A stretch of DNA of 64,000 nt from Pseudolysinimonas_A sp049651805. GTDB taxonomy: Bacteria > Actinomycetota > Actinomycetes > Actinomycetales > Microbacteriaceae. Positions 8,477 to 15,994 of the stretch are shown here, piece by piece. Position 1 is the first letter of the stretch; every line of letters begins with the position of its first letter. The DNA is taken from assembly GCF_049651805.1 (NCBI RefSeq), contig NZ_JBASCU010000005.1, forward strand, positions 1 through 64,000. The letters run 5' to 3'. A program made the translations under genes and the position numbers. The notes under the pieces were generated by a model. The model saw only the letters and a list, made by a program, of their open reading frames with translations. It did no database searches and was not told the DNA's origin.

Positions 8477-8926
8477 TCAGAGCGCCTTCGCGTAACACCG
8501 CGAGAGCTCCGAGTCGGCGTAGTAGCCGAAGTTCGGGATGGGCGTGTAGCCCTCCCGCTCGTAGAACCGCATCGCGTCGGGCTGCTCGTCGCCGGTCTCG
8601 AGCACGAGCCGATCCCATCCGCGCGACCGCGCCTCGACTTCGAGGTGCCGCAGGATCGCGCGCGCCACGCCGGTTCCCCGGCGCTCGGGCACGACGTACA
8701 TCCGCTTGATCTCGCCGTGTCGCTCGTCGAGCGTGCGCAGCCCGCCGCAGCCGACCGCCTCGGTGCCGTCGTAGGCGACGAAGAAGATCGACATGTCGTC
8801 GGCCGACGGCTTCGGCCCGGGCTCCGAGTCGAGACGCCCGTAACGTACCGCGAGTTCGGCCTGCTGGTCGGCGCGCAGGCGGTCGCCGTCGGGGTGATCC
8901 CAGGAGACCTCACGCAGTTCGATCAA
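8477..8926 (-). CDS. GNAT family N-acetyltransferase
   Basis: Second acetyltransferase in this run, about 149 residues. It has a standard GNAT core: SIFFVAYDGTEAVGCGGLR, then motif A with IKRMYVVPERRGTGVARAIL, and LVLETGDEQPDAMRFYEREG near the end. It ends with the YYADSELSRCYAK block seen in small GNAT proteins. No ATG is available; the TTG at 8926 is the best start, since the frame stays open into the purC 3' end without any better start codon. It follows purC by 13 bp and is probably in its transcript. Confidence 0.85.
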   Translation of the reverse strand: MIELREVSWDHPDGDRLRADQQAELAVRYGRLDSEPGPKPSADDMSIFFVAYDGTEAVGCGGLRTLDERHGEIKRMYVVPERRGTGVARAILRHLEVEARSRGWDRLVLETGDEQPDAMRFYEREGYTPIPNFGYYADSELSRCYAKAL

Positions 8927-8939
8927 CCGCAGGTCTCGT

Positions 8940-9827
8940 TCACGCGTCGGATGCCATGAACCGGTCGACCAGCTCCTGGTAGCGCACGGCGGTGCGCTCG
9001 ACGATGTCGGTCGGCAGTTCCGGCGGTTCACCCGTGCGGTCCCAGTTCGCCGCGAGCCAGTCGCGCACGATCTGCTTGTCGTAGGCCTCGAGGCGGTCCG
9101 GGCCGCCGGCGGCGTAGGTCTCGGCGTCCCAGTAGCGGCTCGAGTCGCTCGTGAGCACCTCGTCGGCGAGCACCGGGTGATCGACACCGGGGTCGCGGCC
9201 GAACTCGAACTTCGAGTCGGCCAGCAGGATGCCGCGCTGCTCGGCGACCGCGGATGCCGTGGCGAAGATGCGCAAGCTGGCCTCGCGCAGCCGTTCGGCA
9301 TCCGCTGCCCCGACGATCTCGACCATCCGCTCGAAGGTGATGTTCTCGTCGTGTTGCCCCTGGGGGGCCTTGAAGGCGGGGGTGAAGATCGGCTCGGGCA
9401 GCTTGTCACCCTCGGACAGCCCGGGCGGCAGCGGGAGCCCGCAGACCGTCTGCGTGGCCCGGTATTCGGCCCAGCCGGAGCCGGCCAGGTAGCCGCGCAC
9501 GACGCACTCGATCGGGTACATGTCGAGGGTGTGCACGATCATCGTGCGGCCCGCGAGCTCCGGCGGCAGGTGCGCGCCGAGCGACGGGTGCGCCGCCGCC
9601 AGGTGGGTGGGCTCGCCGAGACGGCCGAACCACCACAGGGAGAGCTGGGTGAGCAGGGCGCCCTTGCCCGGGATGCCGGGCGAGAGCACGTGATCGAAGG
9701 CGCTCACCCGGTCAGAGGTGACGACGAGCAGCCGGCCGGGATGCGCGGGCGACTCGTAGAGTTCGCGCACCTTGCCCGAGTAGAGGTGGTGCCAGCCGAG
9801 GGCTTCGAGGCGGGTGTCGATGGTCAT
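8940..9827 (-). CDS. purC: Phosphoribosylaminoimidazole-succinocarboxamide synthase
   Basis: SAICAR synthetase, which joins aspartate to CAIR with ATP in purine synthesis. The 295-residue length and landmarks fit the family: the N-terminal SGKVRELYE nucleotide loop, SDRVSAFDHVLSPGIPGKG, the PIECVVRGYLAGSGW block and a C-terminal DSKFEFG. The ATG at 9827 overlaps the purD stop (ATGA), so the two are coupled. Start is fixed by the overlap and by homology. Confidence 0.97.
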   Translation of the reverse strand: MTIDTRLEALGWHHLYSGKVRELYESPAHPGRLLVVTSDRVSAFDHVLSPGIPGKGALLTQLSLWWFGRLGEPTHLAAAHPSLGAHLPPELAGRTMIVHTLDMYPIECVVRGYLAGSGWAEYRATQTVCGLPLPPGLSEGDKLPEPIFTPAFKAPQGQHDENITFERMVEIVGAADAERLREASLRIFATASAVAEQRGILLADSKFEFGRDPGVDHPVLADEVLTSDSSRYWDAETYAAGGPDRLEAYDKQIVRDWLAANWDRTGEPPELPTDIVERTAVRYQELVDRFMASDA

Positions 9828-11086
9828 GAGACTCTCTCTGCGATGTCACGACGGTAGTGACCGCCTTCGAGGCCGATGCCCGCAAGCGCGCGGTAGACGG
9901 CATCCCGAGCTGTTCTGAAGTCTGTCGCCTTCGCGACGACGCCGAGCACCCGACCCCCGGTCGCGAGCAGCCGGTCGCCGTCGCGCAGCGTCGCGGCGTG
10001 GGCGATCGTCACGCCCGCGGGGAGTTCGGCGTCGACGCCGGTGAGCACCCGACCGGTGACAGGCGCGTCGGGGTATCCCTCGCTTGCCAGCACGACCACC
10101 ACGGCGGCGTCGGGCGAGAATTCGGGGTCGGGCAGGTCGGCGAGGCCGCCGGTGGCCGCCGCGAGCAACAGCCCCGACAGCGGCGTCACCAGCCGCGGCA
10201 GCACGACCTGGGTCTCGGGGTCGCCGAACCGGGCGTTGAACTCGATGACGCGGATCCCTGCGTCGGTGAGCACGAGGCCGCAGTAGAGCAGTCCGACGAA
10301 CGGGGTGCCCTCGGCTTCGAGCGCGCGCACCGTCGGCAGGGCGATCGTGCGGCGCACCTCGTCGACGAAGGCCGCCTCCGACCCGAACTTCTCGGCGAGC
10401 CACGGCAGCGGCGAGTAGGCGCCCATGCCACCAGTGTTCGGCCCGGCATCCCCGTCGCCGACGCGCTTGTAGTCCTGCGCGGGGCTGAGCGGCAGCACGT
10501 CGTGGCCGTCGGCGAGGAAGAACAGCGAGACTTCGGGGCCGCCGAGGTACTCCTCGACGAGCACTTCGCCCTGCTGGAGGTAGTACTTGGCGTGGGCGAG
10601 TGCGGCATCCCGGTCGTCGGTGACGATCACGCCCTTGCCGGCCGCGAGCCCGTCGGCTTTCACCACGTGAGGGGCACCCAGGTCGTCGAGCGCGGCGGCA
10701 ACCTCGTCGAGCGTCGCAGCATGCACCGCGCGCCCGGTCGGAACGTTCGCGACATCCATGATGCGTTTCGCGAAGGTCTTCGAGCCTTCGAGCGCCGCAG
10801 CAGCCTTGTTCGGACCGAACACCGGGATGCGGCGCTTGCGCACCGCATCAGCCACACCGGCGACGAGGGGGGCCTCGGGGCCGATCACGACGAGGTCGAA
10901 CGCATTGTCGGCCGCGTACCCGGCGACAAGCCGCGCGTCGGAGGCGTCGAGCGCCACGACCTCGACCTCGGCCGCGATACCGGCGTTGCCGGGGGCGGTC
11001 ACGATCGTGTGGCCGGCGCCCTCGGCGAGCAGGGCGGTGACGATCGCGTGTTCGCGAGCGCCGGAGCCGAGAACCAGGATGCGCAC
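9824..11086 (-). CDS. purD: Phosphoribosylamine--glycine ligase
   Basis: GAR synthetase, step 2 of purine synthesis, an ATP-grasp enzyme of 420 residues. Visible landmarks are the N-terminal MRILVLGSGAREHAI, VIGPEAPLVAG, the ATP-grasp loop VVKADGLAAGKGVIV and the C-terminal EFNARFGDPETQ metal-binding segment. The start is GTG. A GGAGG stands directly against the GTG with no spacer, so it is unlikely to act as a ribosome site; TACTCT lies exactly 6 nt upstream, favouring a leaderless transcript. It heads a co-directional run reaching to about 3277 and is divergent, by only 30 bp, from the HtaA-domain gene. Confidence 0.97.
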   Translation of the reverse strand: MRILVLGSGAREHAIVTALLAEGAGHTIVTAPGNAGIAAEVEVVALDASDARLVAGYAADNAFDLVVIGPEAPLVAGVADAVRKRRIPVFGPNKAAAALEGSKTFAKRIMDVANVPTGRAVHAATLDEVAAALDDLGAPHVVKADGLAAGKGVIVTDDRDAALAHAKYYLQQGEVLVEEYLGGPEVSLFFLADGHDVLPLSPAQDYKRVGDGDAGPNTGGMGAYSPLPWLAEKFGSEAAFVDEVRRTIALPTVRALEAEGTPFVGLLYCGLVLTDAGIRVIEFNARFGDPETQVVLPRLVTPLSGLLLAAATGGLADLPDPEFSPDAAVVVVLASEGYPDAPVTGRVLTGVDAELPAGVTIAHAATLRDGDRLLATGGRVLGVVAKATDFRTARDAVYRALAGIGLEGGHYRRDIAERVS

Positions 11087-11092
11087 CCTCCG

Positions 11093-11098
11093 AGAGTA
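11093..11098 (-). promoter_or_regulatory. Candidate -10 for leaderless purD transcript
   Basis: TACTCT with 6 nt to the GTG of purD. With divergent start codons 30 bp apart, both promoters must lie in or next to the opposite coding region; on the plus strand CAGGAT at 11105-11110 sits 6 nt before the ATG at 11117. Confidence 0.5.
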
Positions 11099-11116
11099 CC
11101 GAGGCAGGATGGACCC

Positions 11117-11845
11117 ATGCGCCGCACCCTTGTCCTACTGCTCGCCGCCGGGCTGCTGGCCGCGGCGCCGGCCGGTGCGGCATCCGCGCAGGCTCCGGGC
11201 TGCGAGGTCGCGTCGGGTGTGTTGTCGTGGGGGTTCAAGGAGTCGTTCCGCGCCTACATCGACGGGTCGATCGCGAACGGCGAGTGGACGGTCGCCGACG
11301 GCGCGACCTACGACACCCCGACGTTCGCGTTTCCCGCCGAGAAGGGCCGCGTCGACCCGCGTGACCCGAACGGCTCCGTCTCGTTCGCCGGGTCGGTGCG
11401 CTTCACCGGGCACGGCGGCATCCTCGACACCACCGTCGCCAACCCGGTGCTCGTCGTGCGACCCGACGGCACCGGCATCCTGCTGCTCGACGTCAGCGGA
11501 CCCACGATGGAGGGCGACGAGGTCACGGTGACCGAAGCCGAGTTCCTCGACGTCGACCTCACCGGGCAGAACCTCACGCCCGTCGACGGGGTGATCACGA
11601 TCGACGCCGCGCCGACGACGCTGACCGAGGACGGCGCGGTGGCGTTCCCCAACTACGAGGCCGGGTCGGAGTTCGACCCCCTCACCGTCACCCTCGACGT
11701 CGGCGACTGCGATCTCACCGGGCAGCCGATCGGCACCGACACCGTCGCGGACGGTGGCATCCCGCCGTACGTCTTCTACATCGGCGCGGGGGCGGTCGGC
11801 CTCGGGTTGATCGCCGGCGCTCTCATCTGGCGGCGACGGCGGTGA
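11117..11845 (+). CDS. HtaA-domain surface protein
   Basis: Exported protein of 242 residues. It has a signal peptide (LVLLLAAGLLAAAPAGAASA) followed by one HtaA domain beginning LSWGFKESFRAYIDGSIANG, and the later segment VRFTGHGGILDTTVANPVLV. It ends with a single membrane helix (near residues 216-236) and a RRRR tail that would anchor it in the membrane. HtaA domains of corynebacteria bind haem at the cell surface; with no haem ABC genes beside it, haem binding here is an inference. It overlaps the next gene by GTGA. Confidence 0.85.
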   Translation: MRRTLVLLLAAGLLAAAPAGAASAQAPGCEVASGVLSWGFKESFRAYIDGSIANGEWTVADGATYDTPTFAFPAEKGRVDPRDPNGSVSFAGSVRFTGHGGILDTTVANPVLVVRPDGTGILLLDVSGPTMEGDEVTVTEAEFLDVDLTGQNLTPVDGVITIDAAPTTLTEDGAVAFPNYEAGSEFDPLTVTLDVGDCDLTGQPIGTDTVADGGIPPYVFYIGAGAVGLGLIAGALIWRRRR

Positions 11846-12216
11846 GCGTGCGCCGCCGCATCGCGGCTGTCGACGGGGTTCCGGCGGTGCGGGCGATTCT
11901 CGCGGGCGCCGACGATCGTACGGCGATCGCGCTCGCCACGCGCTACCTGCTCGAACAGCTCGCCGACGAGGCAGAGGGCCACACCGTCGAGGTGCGGGTG
12001 CCGCCGTTCGGGGCGGTGCAGGCGATCCCGGGGCCGCGGCACACCCGCGGCACCCCGCCGAACGTCGTCGAGATGGATGCGGCCACCTGGATCGCGCTCG
12101 CCACCGGCGCTCTCGCCTGGGATGCCGCCCTCGCCGAGCTGCGCGTCACGGCATCCGGTCAGCGGGCGACCCTCGCCGAGCATCTTCCGCTCACGTGGGA
12201 GACAATGGAGCCGTGA
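11842..12216 (+). CDS. Sterol carrier (SCP2-like) family protein
   Basis: Small soluble protein of 124 residues related to the actinobacterial SCP-like family, whose members often lie next to purF (for example Rv0807 beside purF Rv0808 in M. tuberculosis). Landmarks are VEVRVPPFGAVQAIPGPRHT, RGTPPNVVEMDAATWIALA and the C-terminal LPLTWETM. Lipid binding is inferred from the fold family only. The GTG start overlaps the previous stop and its own stop overlaps the next gene, so the three plus-strand genes form a coupled unit. Confidence 0.85.
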   Translation: MSVRRRIAAVDGVPAVRAILAGADDRTAIALATRYLLEQLADEAEGHTVEVRVPPFGAVQAIPGPRHTRGTPPNVVEMDAATWIALATGALAWDAALAELRVTASGQRATLAEHLPLTWETMEP

Positions 12217-12491
12217 GCGAATCCGAGGTCAGCATCCGTCGTGCCCCGCGGATCGGCGTCTTCCTGATCTTCGGGGCCATGGTGGGCGCTCTCGTCACGC
12301 TGATCCTGACGAGCCTGTTCGAGCCCGACCCAGCCGTCGGTTTCGTCGCGTCCTTCGCCTACTTCTCCCTCTACGGCATCCCGGCCGGCGTCGTGCTCGG
12401 CGGCTTGGTCGCGCTCATCCTCGACCGCGTCTCGACCCGGCGCGCCCGTACCGTCACGGTCGCGCGCGACGAGATCACCGACGGCGACTAG
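12213..12491 (+). CDS. Small membrane protein, function unknown
   Basis: Predicted 92-residue protein with two membrane helices (IGVFLIFGAMVGALVTLILT and a second near residues 50-72) and a charged C-terminal tail (DRVSTRRARTVTVARDEI). The GTG at 12213 overlaps the stop of the SCP-like gene. It is convergent with purF. Similar short proteins are common in actinobacteria next to purF; no function can be assigned. Confidence 0.8.
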   Translation: MSESEVSIRRAPRIGVFLIFGAMVGALVTLILTSLFEPDPAVGFVASFAYFSLYGIPAGVVLGGLVALILDRVSTRRARTVTVARDEITDGD

Positions 12492-12503
12492 CCCGCTCGC
12501 GAG

Positions 12504-13961
12504 TCAGGAGGCCTGGTTCGACTCGACCCAGGCGAGGTACTCGGGGGTTACCGTGCCGGTGACGTAGTCGCCGGTGAAACACGACGCCTCGAGGCCCTGG
12601 ATCTCGGACCCTTCGAGGATGGCCGCCTGCATGTCGGCGACCTCCTGGTAGATCAGGTAGTCGGTGCCGAGGGCCGTTGCGATCTCGGGGATCTTCTTGC
12701 CCGCCGCGATGAGCTCGGCGCGGCTCGGCATGTTGATGCCGTAGACGTGCGGGTAGCGCACCGGCGGCGCCGCCGAGGTGAACGTCACCGAGTTGGCGCC
12801 GGCCTGGCGGGCCATGTCGACGATCTCCTGCGAGGTCGTGCCGCGCACGATCGAGTCGTCGACGATGAGCACGTTCTTGCCCTTGAACTCGCTCGACATC
12901 GCGTTGAGCTTCTGCTTGACGCTGCGTCGGCGCTGCTCCTGCCCGGGCATGATGAAGGTGCGGCCGACGTAGCGGTTCTTGTAGAACCCCTCGCGGTACG
13001 GGATGCCCAGCTTCTGCGCCACCTGCATCGCCGCCGGGCGCGACGAGTCGGGAATCGGCATGACGACGTCGATCGCCCCCGACGGGGTGTATCGCTCGAT
13101 CGTGTCGGCGAGCCGGTCGCCGAGCCGCAGCCGGGCCTCGTATACCGAGATGCCGTTCATAATCGAGTCGGGTCGCGCAAGGTAGACGTACTCGAACGCG
13201 CACGGGATGAGCACCGGGTTCTTGGCGCACTGGCGGCTGAACATCTCGCCCTCGCGGGTGATGAAGATCGCCTCGCCCGGCTCGACGTCGCGCACCAGCT
13301 CGTAGCCGTCGGATTCGAGCACGAGCGACTCGCTCGCCACGATCCACTCGGTGCCGACCAGTCCGGTCACCTTCTTGCCGAGCACCAGCGGACGGATGCC
13401 GAATGGATCGCGGAAGGCCAGCATCCCGTGCCCGGCGACCAGGGCGATTGCCGCGTACGAGCCCTCGACCCGCTCGTGCAGCCGGGCGATCGCGTCGAAC
13501 ACCTGGTCGGGGTCGAGCGTCGTGCCGCGCACCTGCTGCTGCAGTTCGTGGGCGAAGACGTTGACGAGGATCTCGGTGTCGGAGTCGGTGTTCAGGTGCC
13601 GCCGATCGACGCTGAACAGCTCCTGCGAGAGCTCGCGGGTGTTCGTGAGGTTGCCGTTGTGCACGAGCACGATGCCGTAGGGCGCGTTCACGTAGAACGG
13701 CTGCGACTCCTGCTCCTTGTTGGCGTCGCCGCGCGTCGTGTAGCGCACGTGCCCGAGGCCCATCGTGCCGAGCAGGCTGCGCATGTCGCGGGTGCGGTAC
13801 GCCTCGCGCACCTGGCCGCGGGCGCGCTGCAGGTGGATGATGCTGCCGTCGGCCGTCGCGATGCCCGTGGAATCCTGCCCACGGTGCTGCAGCAGACCGA
13901 GGGCGTCGTAGACCTGTTGGTTGACCGGGTTCGACGAGACGATGCCGACGATGCCGCACAT
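12504..13961 (-). CDS. purF: Amidophosphoribosyltransferase
   Basis: Commits PRPP to purine synthesis by adding ammonia from glutamine. The 485-residue protein opens with MCGIVGIV, so after Met removal Cys becomes the N-terminal glutaminase nucleophile. The N-terminal Ntn-hydrolase half has HNGNLTNTREL, and the phosphoribosyltransferase half has the PRPP loop VLIVDDSIVRGTTS. No long propeptide is present before the Cys. It lacks a strong Shine-Dalgarno but has about 90 bp of upstream sequence before vapC, which contains an inverted repeat GTACC-N5-GGTAC (13995-14009). It is on the opposite strand to purM, unlike the usual arrangement. Confidence 0.97.
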   Translation of the reverse strand: MCGIVGIVSSNPVNQQVYDALGLLQHRGQDSTGIATADGSIIHLQRARGQVREAYRTRDMRSLLGTMGLGHVRYTTRGDANKEQESQPFYVNAPYGIVLVHNGNLTNTRELSQELFSVDRRHLNTDSDTEILVNVFAHELQQQVRGTTLDPDQVFDAIARLHERVEGSYAAIALVAGHGMLAFRDPFGIRPLVLGKKVTGLVGTEWIVASESLVLESDGYELVRDVEPGEAIFITREGEMFSRQCAKNPVLIPCAFEYVYLARPDSIMNGISVYEARLRLGDRLADTIERYTPSGAIDVVMPIPDSSRPAAMQVAQKLGIPYREGFYKNRYVGRTFIMPGQEQRRRSVKQKLNAMSSEFKGKNVLIVDDSIVRGTTSQEIVDMARQAGANSVTFTSAAPPVRYPHVYGINMPSRAELIAAGKKIPEIATALGTDYLIYQEVADMQAAILEGSEIQGLEASCFTGDYVTGTVTPEYLAWVESNQAS

Positions 13962-14052
13962 GGTTTGCGGTGACTCCCGGAGAGGTTGCGCGAAGTACCG
14001 GGCAGGTACGCCTTAGTGTCCCACAGGTGAACGGATGGCGTCGGGCTCGGGT

Positions 14053-14448
14053 TCAGCCGCGAGTCTGGTCGAGCATCGGGAGCACCTCGGCGATGCGCTC
14101 GAAGTCGGCGTCGCTGTGCAGCACCGTCGCGTCGGCGCGAATCGCGATGCCGGCGATCAGGCAATCGAGGAACGACCGCACCGTCAGGCCGTTGCGGCGG
14201 GTCATCCGGCCGATGGTGGCCGCGGTCTCCCAGTCCTCGCGCTGCGTCGGGATCATCGGGAAGCCGGCGAGAGTGCGTTCGAGCCGCGCCTGGTTCCGGT
14301 CGTCGCGGGCTCCGCGGAGCAGCTCCGCCCAGACGGGTTCGCAGAGTACGGCGATGCCCTGGCGGATCGCCGCTCGAAGTGCGGGGCGCGCCGGACTGTC
14401 GCGTTCCCGCAGGTAGTCGATCCAAGCCGACGAGTCGGGCAGGATCAC
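14053..14448 (-). CDS. vapC: VapC-type PIN-domain toxin
   Basis: Probable RNase toxin of 131 residues. PIN landmarks are the first acidic residue in MILPDSSAWIDYL, a Glu in EPVWAELLRG, and the second acidic cluster in SFLDCLIAGIAIRADATVLH followed by SDADFERIA. The GTG start overlaps the stop of the upstream antitoxin by GTGA. The pair is inserted between purF and purM and is likely an acquired module. Target RNA cannot be predicted. Confidence 0.88.
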   Translation of the reverse strand: MILPDSSAWIDYLRERDSPARPALRAAIRQGIAVLCEPVWAELLRGARDDRNQARLERTLAGFPMIPTQREDWETAATIGRMTRRNGLTVRSFLDCLIAGIAIRADATVLHSDADFERIAEVLPMLDQTRG

Positions 14449-14660
14449 CAGGCGCTCATGTCCTCCGCCGGCCGCAGCTCCTCGATGGTGGGGAAATCGG
14501 GCATGCTGCCTTCCATCGCGAGGACTTCCTCGGTCGAGTACGGGATGATCGCGGCCCTCCGCAGCGCGTAGTTCACCGCATCGCGCTTCGTCGTGAACCC
14601 CTTCTGCCGCATAACGAGGGCACACGCCTCCTCGTCGATGTCGATGTTCGTGCGAGCCAT
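14445..14660 (-). CDS. vapB: VapB-type antitoxin
   Basis: Antitoxin of 71 residues. The N-terminal part (MARTNIDIDEEACALVMRQK then GFTTKRDAVNYALRRAA) has the ribbon-helix-helix form of the VapB group with DNA-binding capacity; the C-terminal half (PDFPTIEELRPAEDMSAW) is acidic and would bind the toxin. Start and stop are set by the RHH start and the GTGA overlap with the toxin. Immediately upstream are three TACACC repeats at 11-bp spacing, an obvious autoregulation site. The start ATG is 6 nt after TATCCT, suggesting a leaderless mRNA. Confidence 0.9.
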   Translation of the reverse strand: MARTNIDIDEEACALVMRQKGFTTKRDAVNYALRRAAIIPYSTEEVLAMEGSMPDFPTIEELRPAEDMSAW

Positions 14661-14687
14661 ACACCGAGGATACACCTCGAGTACACC
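14660..14687 (-). promoter_or_regulatory. Triple 11-bp direct repeat, candidate VapB operator over the -10
   Basis: TACACC occurs at 14660-14665, 14671-14676 and 14682-14687 (GGTGTA on the minus strand), each 11 bp apart, about one helical turn. The repeats cover the candidate -10 TATCCT (14667-14672) and the first base of the vapB start, so binding would block transcription. This fits autoregulation by ribbon-helix-helix antitoxins; inferred. Confidence 0.7.
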
Positions 14688-14721
14688 AGGTGCGGCGGAC
14701 TGTCGCATCCGCACCTCCCGA

Positions 14722-14727
14722 TACCCT
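14722..14727 (+). promoter_or_regulatory. Candidate -10 for leaderless purM transcript
   Basis: TACCCT with 6 nt to the GTG of purM at 14734 and no Shine-Dalgarno between. Confidence 0.5.
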
Positions 14728-14733
14728 GATTCC

Positions 14734-15843
14734 GTGGCCACCACGACTTCGAGCGACCCGTATGCCGACGCGGGGGTCGACACCACCGCCGGAGACCTCG
14801 CGGTCGAGCTGATGAAGTCGGCGGTCAGCCGCACCCACGGCGCCGACGTGCTCGGCGGGTTCGGCGGTTTCGCTGGACTGTACGACGTCTCAGCGCTGCG
14901 GTCGTTCACGCGGCCGCTGCTCGCGACCAGCACCGACGGCGTCGGCACCAAGGTCGCGATCGCCCAGGCGCTCGACATCCACGACACGATCGGGCAGGAC
15001 CTCGTCGGCATGGTCGTCGACGACATCGTCGTGGTCGGCGCGAAGCCGCTGTTCATGACCGACTACATCGCGTGCGGCAAGGTCGTGCCGGAGCGCATCG
15101 CGGCGATCGTGACCGGCATCGCCAACGCCTGCGCAGCGACGGGCACCGCTTTAGTCGGCGGCGAGACCGCGGAGCATCCCGGGCTGCTCGGTGAGCACGA
15201 CTACGACGTCGCCGGCGCAGCGGTCGGCGCGGTCGAGGCGGATGCCGTGCTCGGCCCCGACAAGGTGCGGCACGGTGACGTGGTGGTCGCGATCTCGTCG
15301 AGCGGGCTGCACAGCAACGGCTTCTCGCTCGTGCGGCACATCCTTCAGCGGCGCGGCGTCGCGTTCACCGACGACGTACCCGAGTTCGGCGGCACCGTCG
15401 GCACGGCGCTGCTCGAGCCGACCCGCCTCTACACGACGCCTCTGCTGCGGGTCATCGATGAGGCACCGGATGCCGTCCACGCGCTGTCGCACGTCACCGG
15501 CGGCGGTATCGCGGCGAACCTCGCGCGGGTCCTGCCGACGGGAGCCTGGGTCGAGGTCGACCGGTCGTCGTGGAGCCCGCAGCCGGTGTTCCGCATCCTC
15601 GCCGACTGGGGCGGGCTCGCACTCGAAGCCACCGAAGGTACCTGGAATCTCGGCGTCGGCTTCTTCGCCGTCGTGGCCCAGGATGCGGCATCCACCGTCA
15701 CCCATGCCCTCACCGCCGCCGGCCTGCCCGCCTGGGTCGTCGGACGGGTCACCGTCGGCACGCACGACCTCGACGGCTTCGTGCAGGGTGCCAAGGGCAT
15801 CGACGGCGGAGCCGTGCGCCTCGTCGGTTCCTACGCCGGGTAG
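14734..15843 (+). CDS. purM: Phosphoribosylformylglycinamidine cyclo-ligase
   Basis: AIR synthetase (369 residues), closing the imidazole ring with ATP. Family landmarks: YADAGVDTTAGDLAVELM, TSTDGVGTKVAIAQ, DLVGMVVDDIVVVGAKPLFM, ALVGGETAEHPG and HVTGGGIAANLARVLP. The GTG at 14734 is chosen because it gives the usual N-terminus and lies 6 nt after TACCCT; the frame is open further upstream, but through the vapB operator region. It is flanked on both sides by non-purine insertions (vapBC and the DUF6338 pair), while in other actinobacteria it lies between purF and a DUF3073 gene. Confidence 0.97.
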   Translation: MATTTSSDPYADAGVDTTAGDLAVELMKSAVSRTHGADVLGGFGGFAGLYDVSALRSFTRPLLATSTDGVGTKVAIAQALDIHDTIGQDLVGMVVDDIVVVGAKPLFMTDYIACGKVVPERIAAIVTGIANACAATGTALVGGETAEHPGLLGEHDYDVAGAAVGAVEADAVLGPDKVRHGDVVVAISSSGLHSNGFSLVRHILQRRGVAFTDDVPEFGGTVGTALLEPTRLYTTPLLRVIDEAPDAVHALSHVTGGGIAANLARVLPTGAWVEVDRSSWSPQPVFRILADWGGLALEATEGTWNLGVGFFAVVAQDAASTVTHALTAAGLPAWVVGRVTVGTHDLDGFVQGAKGIDGGAVRLVGSYAG

Positions 15844-15847
15844 AGAG

Positions 15848-15994
15848 CTACTTAGAAATGCCCGAGGGTCCGCGCGGCGGGGGCGGGGCGGTCGCAGGAC
15901 CGCTCGGCTGACTGCCGCGATTATCGATTGGGCGCACGACTGGGGTCTGCGGAACCGCGCCCTCGCCCAAGCGCCGCAGGCTTGATGTCGTCAT
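15848..15994 (-). CDS. Small proline-rich protein coupled to DUF6338 gene
   Basis: A 48-residue open frame starting MTTSSLRRLGEGAVPQTPVV and ending in a proline-rich tail (ATAPPPPRGPSGISK). It shares ATGA with the end of the DUF6338 gene, which supports translation. It has no signal or membrane segment. It ends 5 bp from purM on the opposite strand. I do not recognise a family. It could be a fortuitous frame, but coupling to the larger gene favours a real partner peptide. Confidence 0.55.
   Translation of the reverse strand: MTTSSLRRLGEGAVPQTPVVRPIDNRGSQPSGPATAPPPPRGPSGISK

Noticed and set aside
8940..9409. N-terminal extension of the GNAT gene into purC
   Set aside because: The frame is open but the extension is Arg/Pro/Ser-rich and overlaps purC on the same strand; the GNAT domain is complete from 8926.
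9857..11100. Plus-strand frame upstream of the HtaA-domain gene
   Set aside because: It runs antisense to purD; the real gene starts at 11117 with a signal peptide.
12475..13959. Long alternative frame overlapping purF
   Set aside because: Arg/Ala/Pro-rich shadow on the same strand as purF, which has all family motifs.
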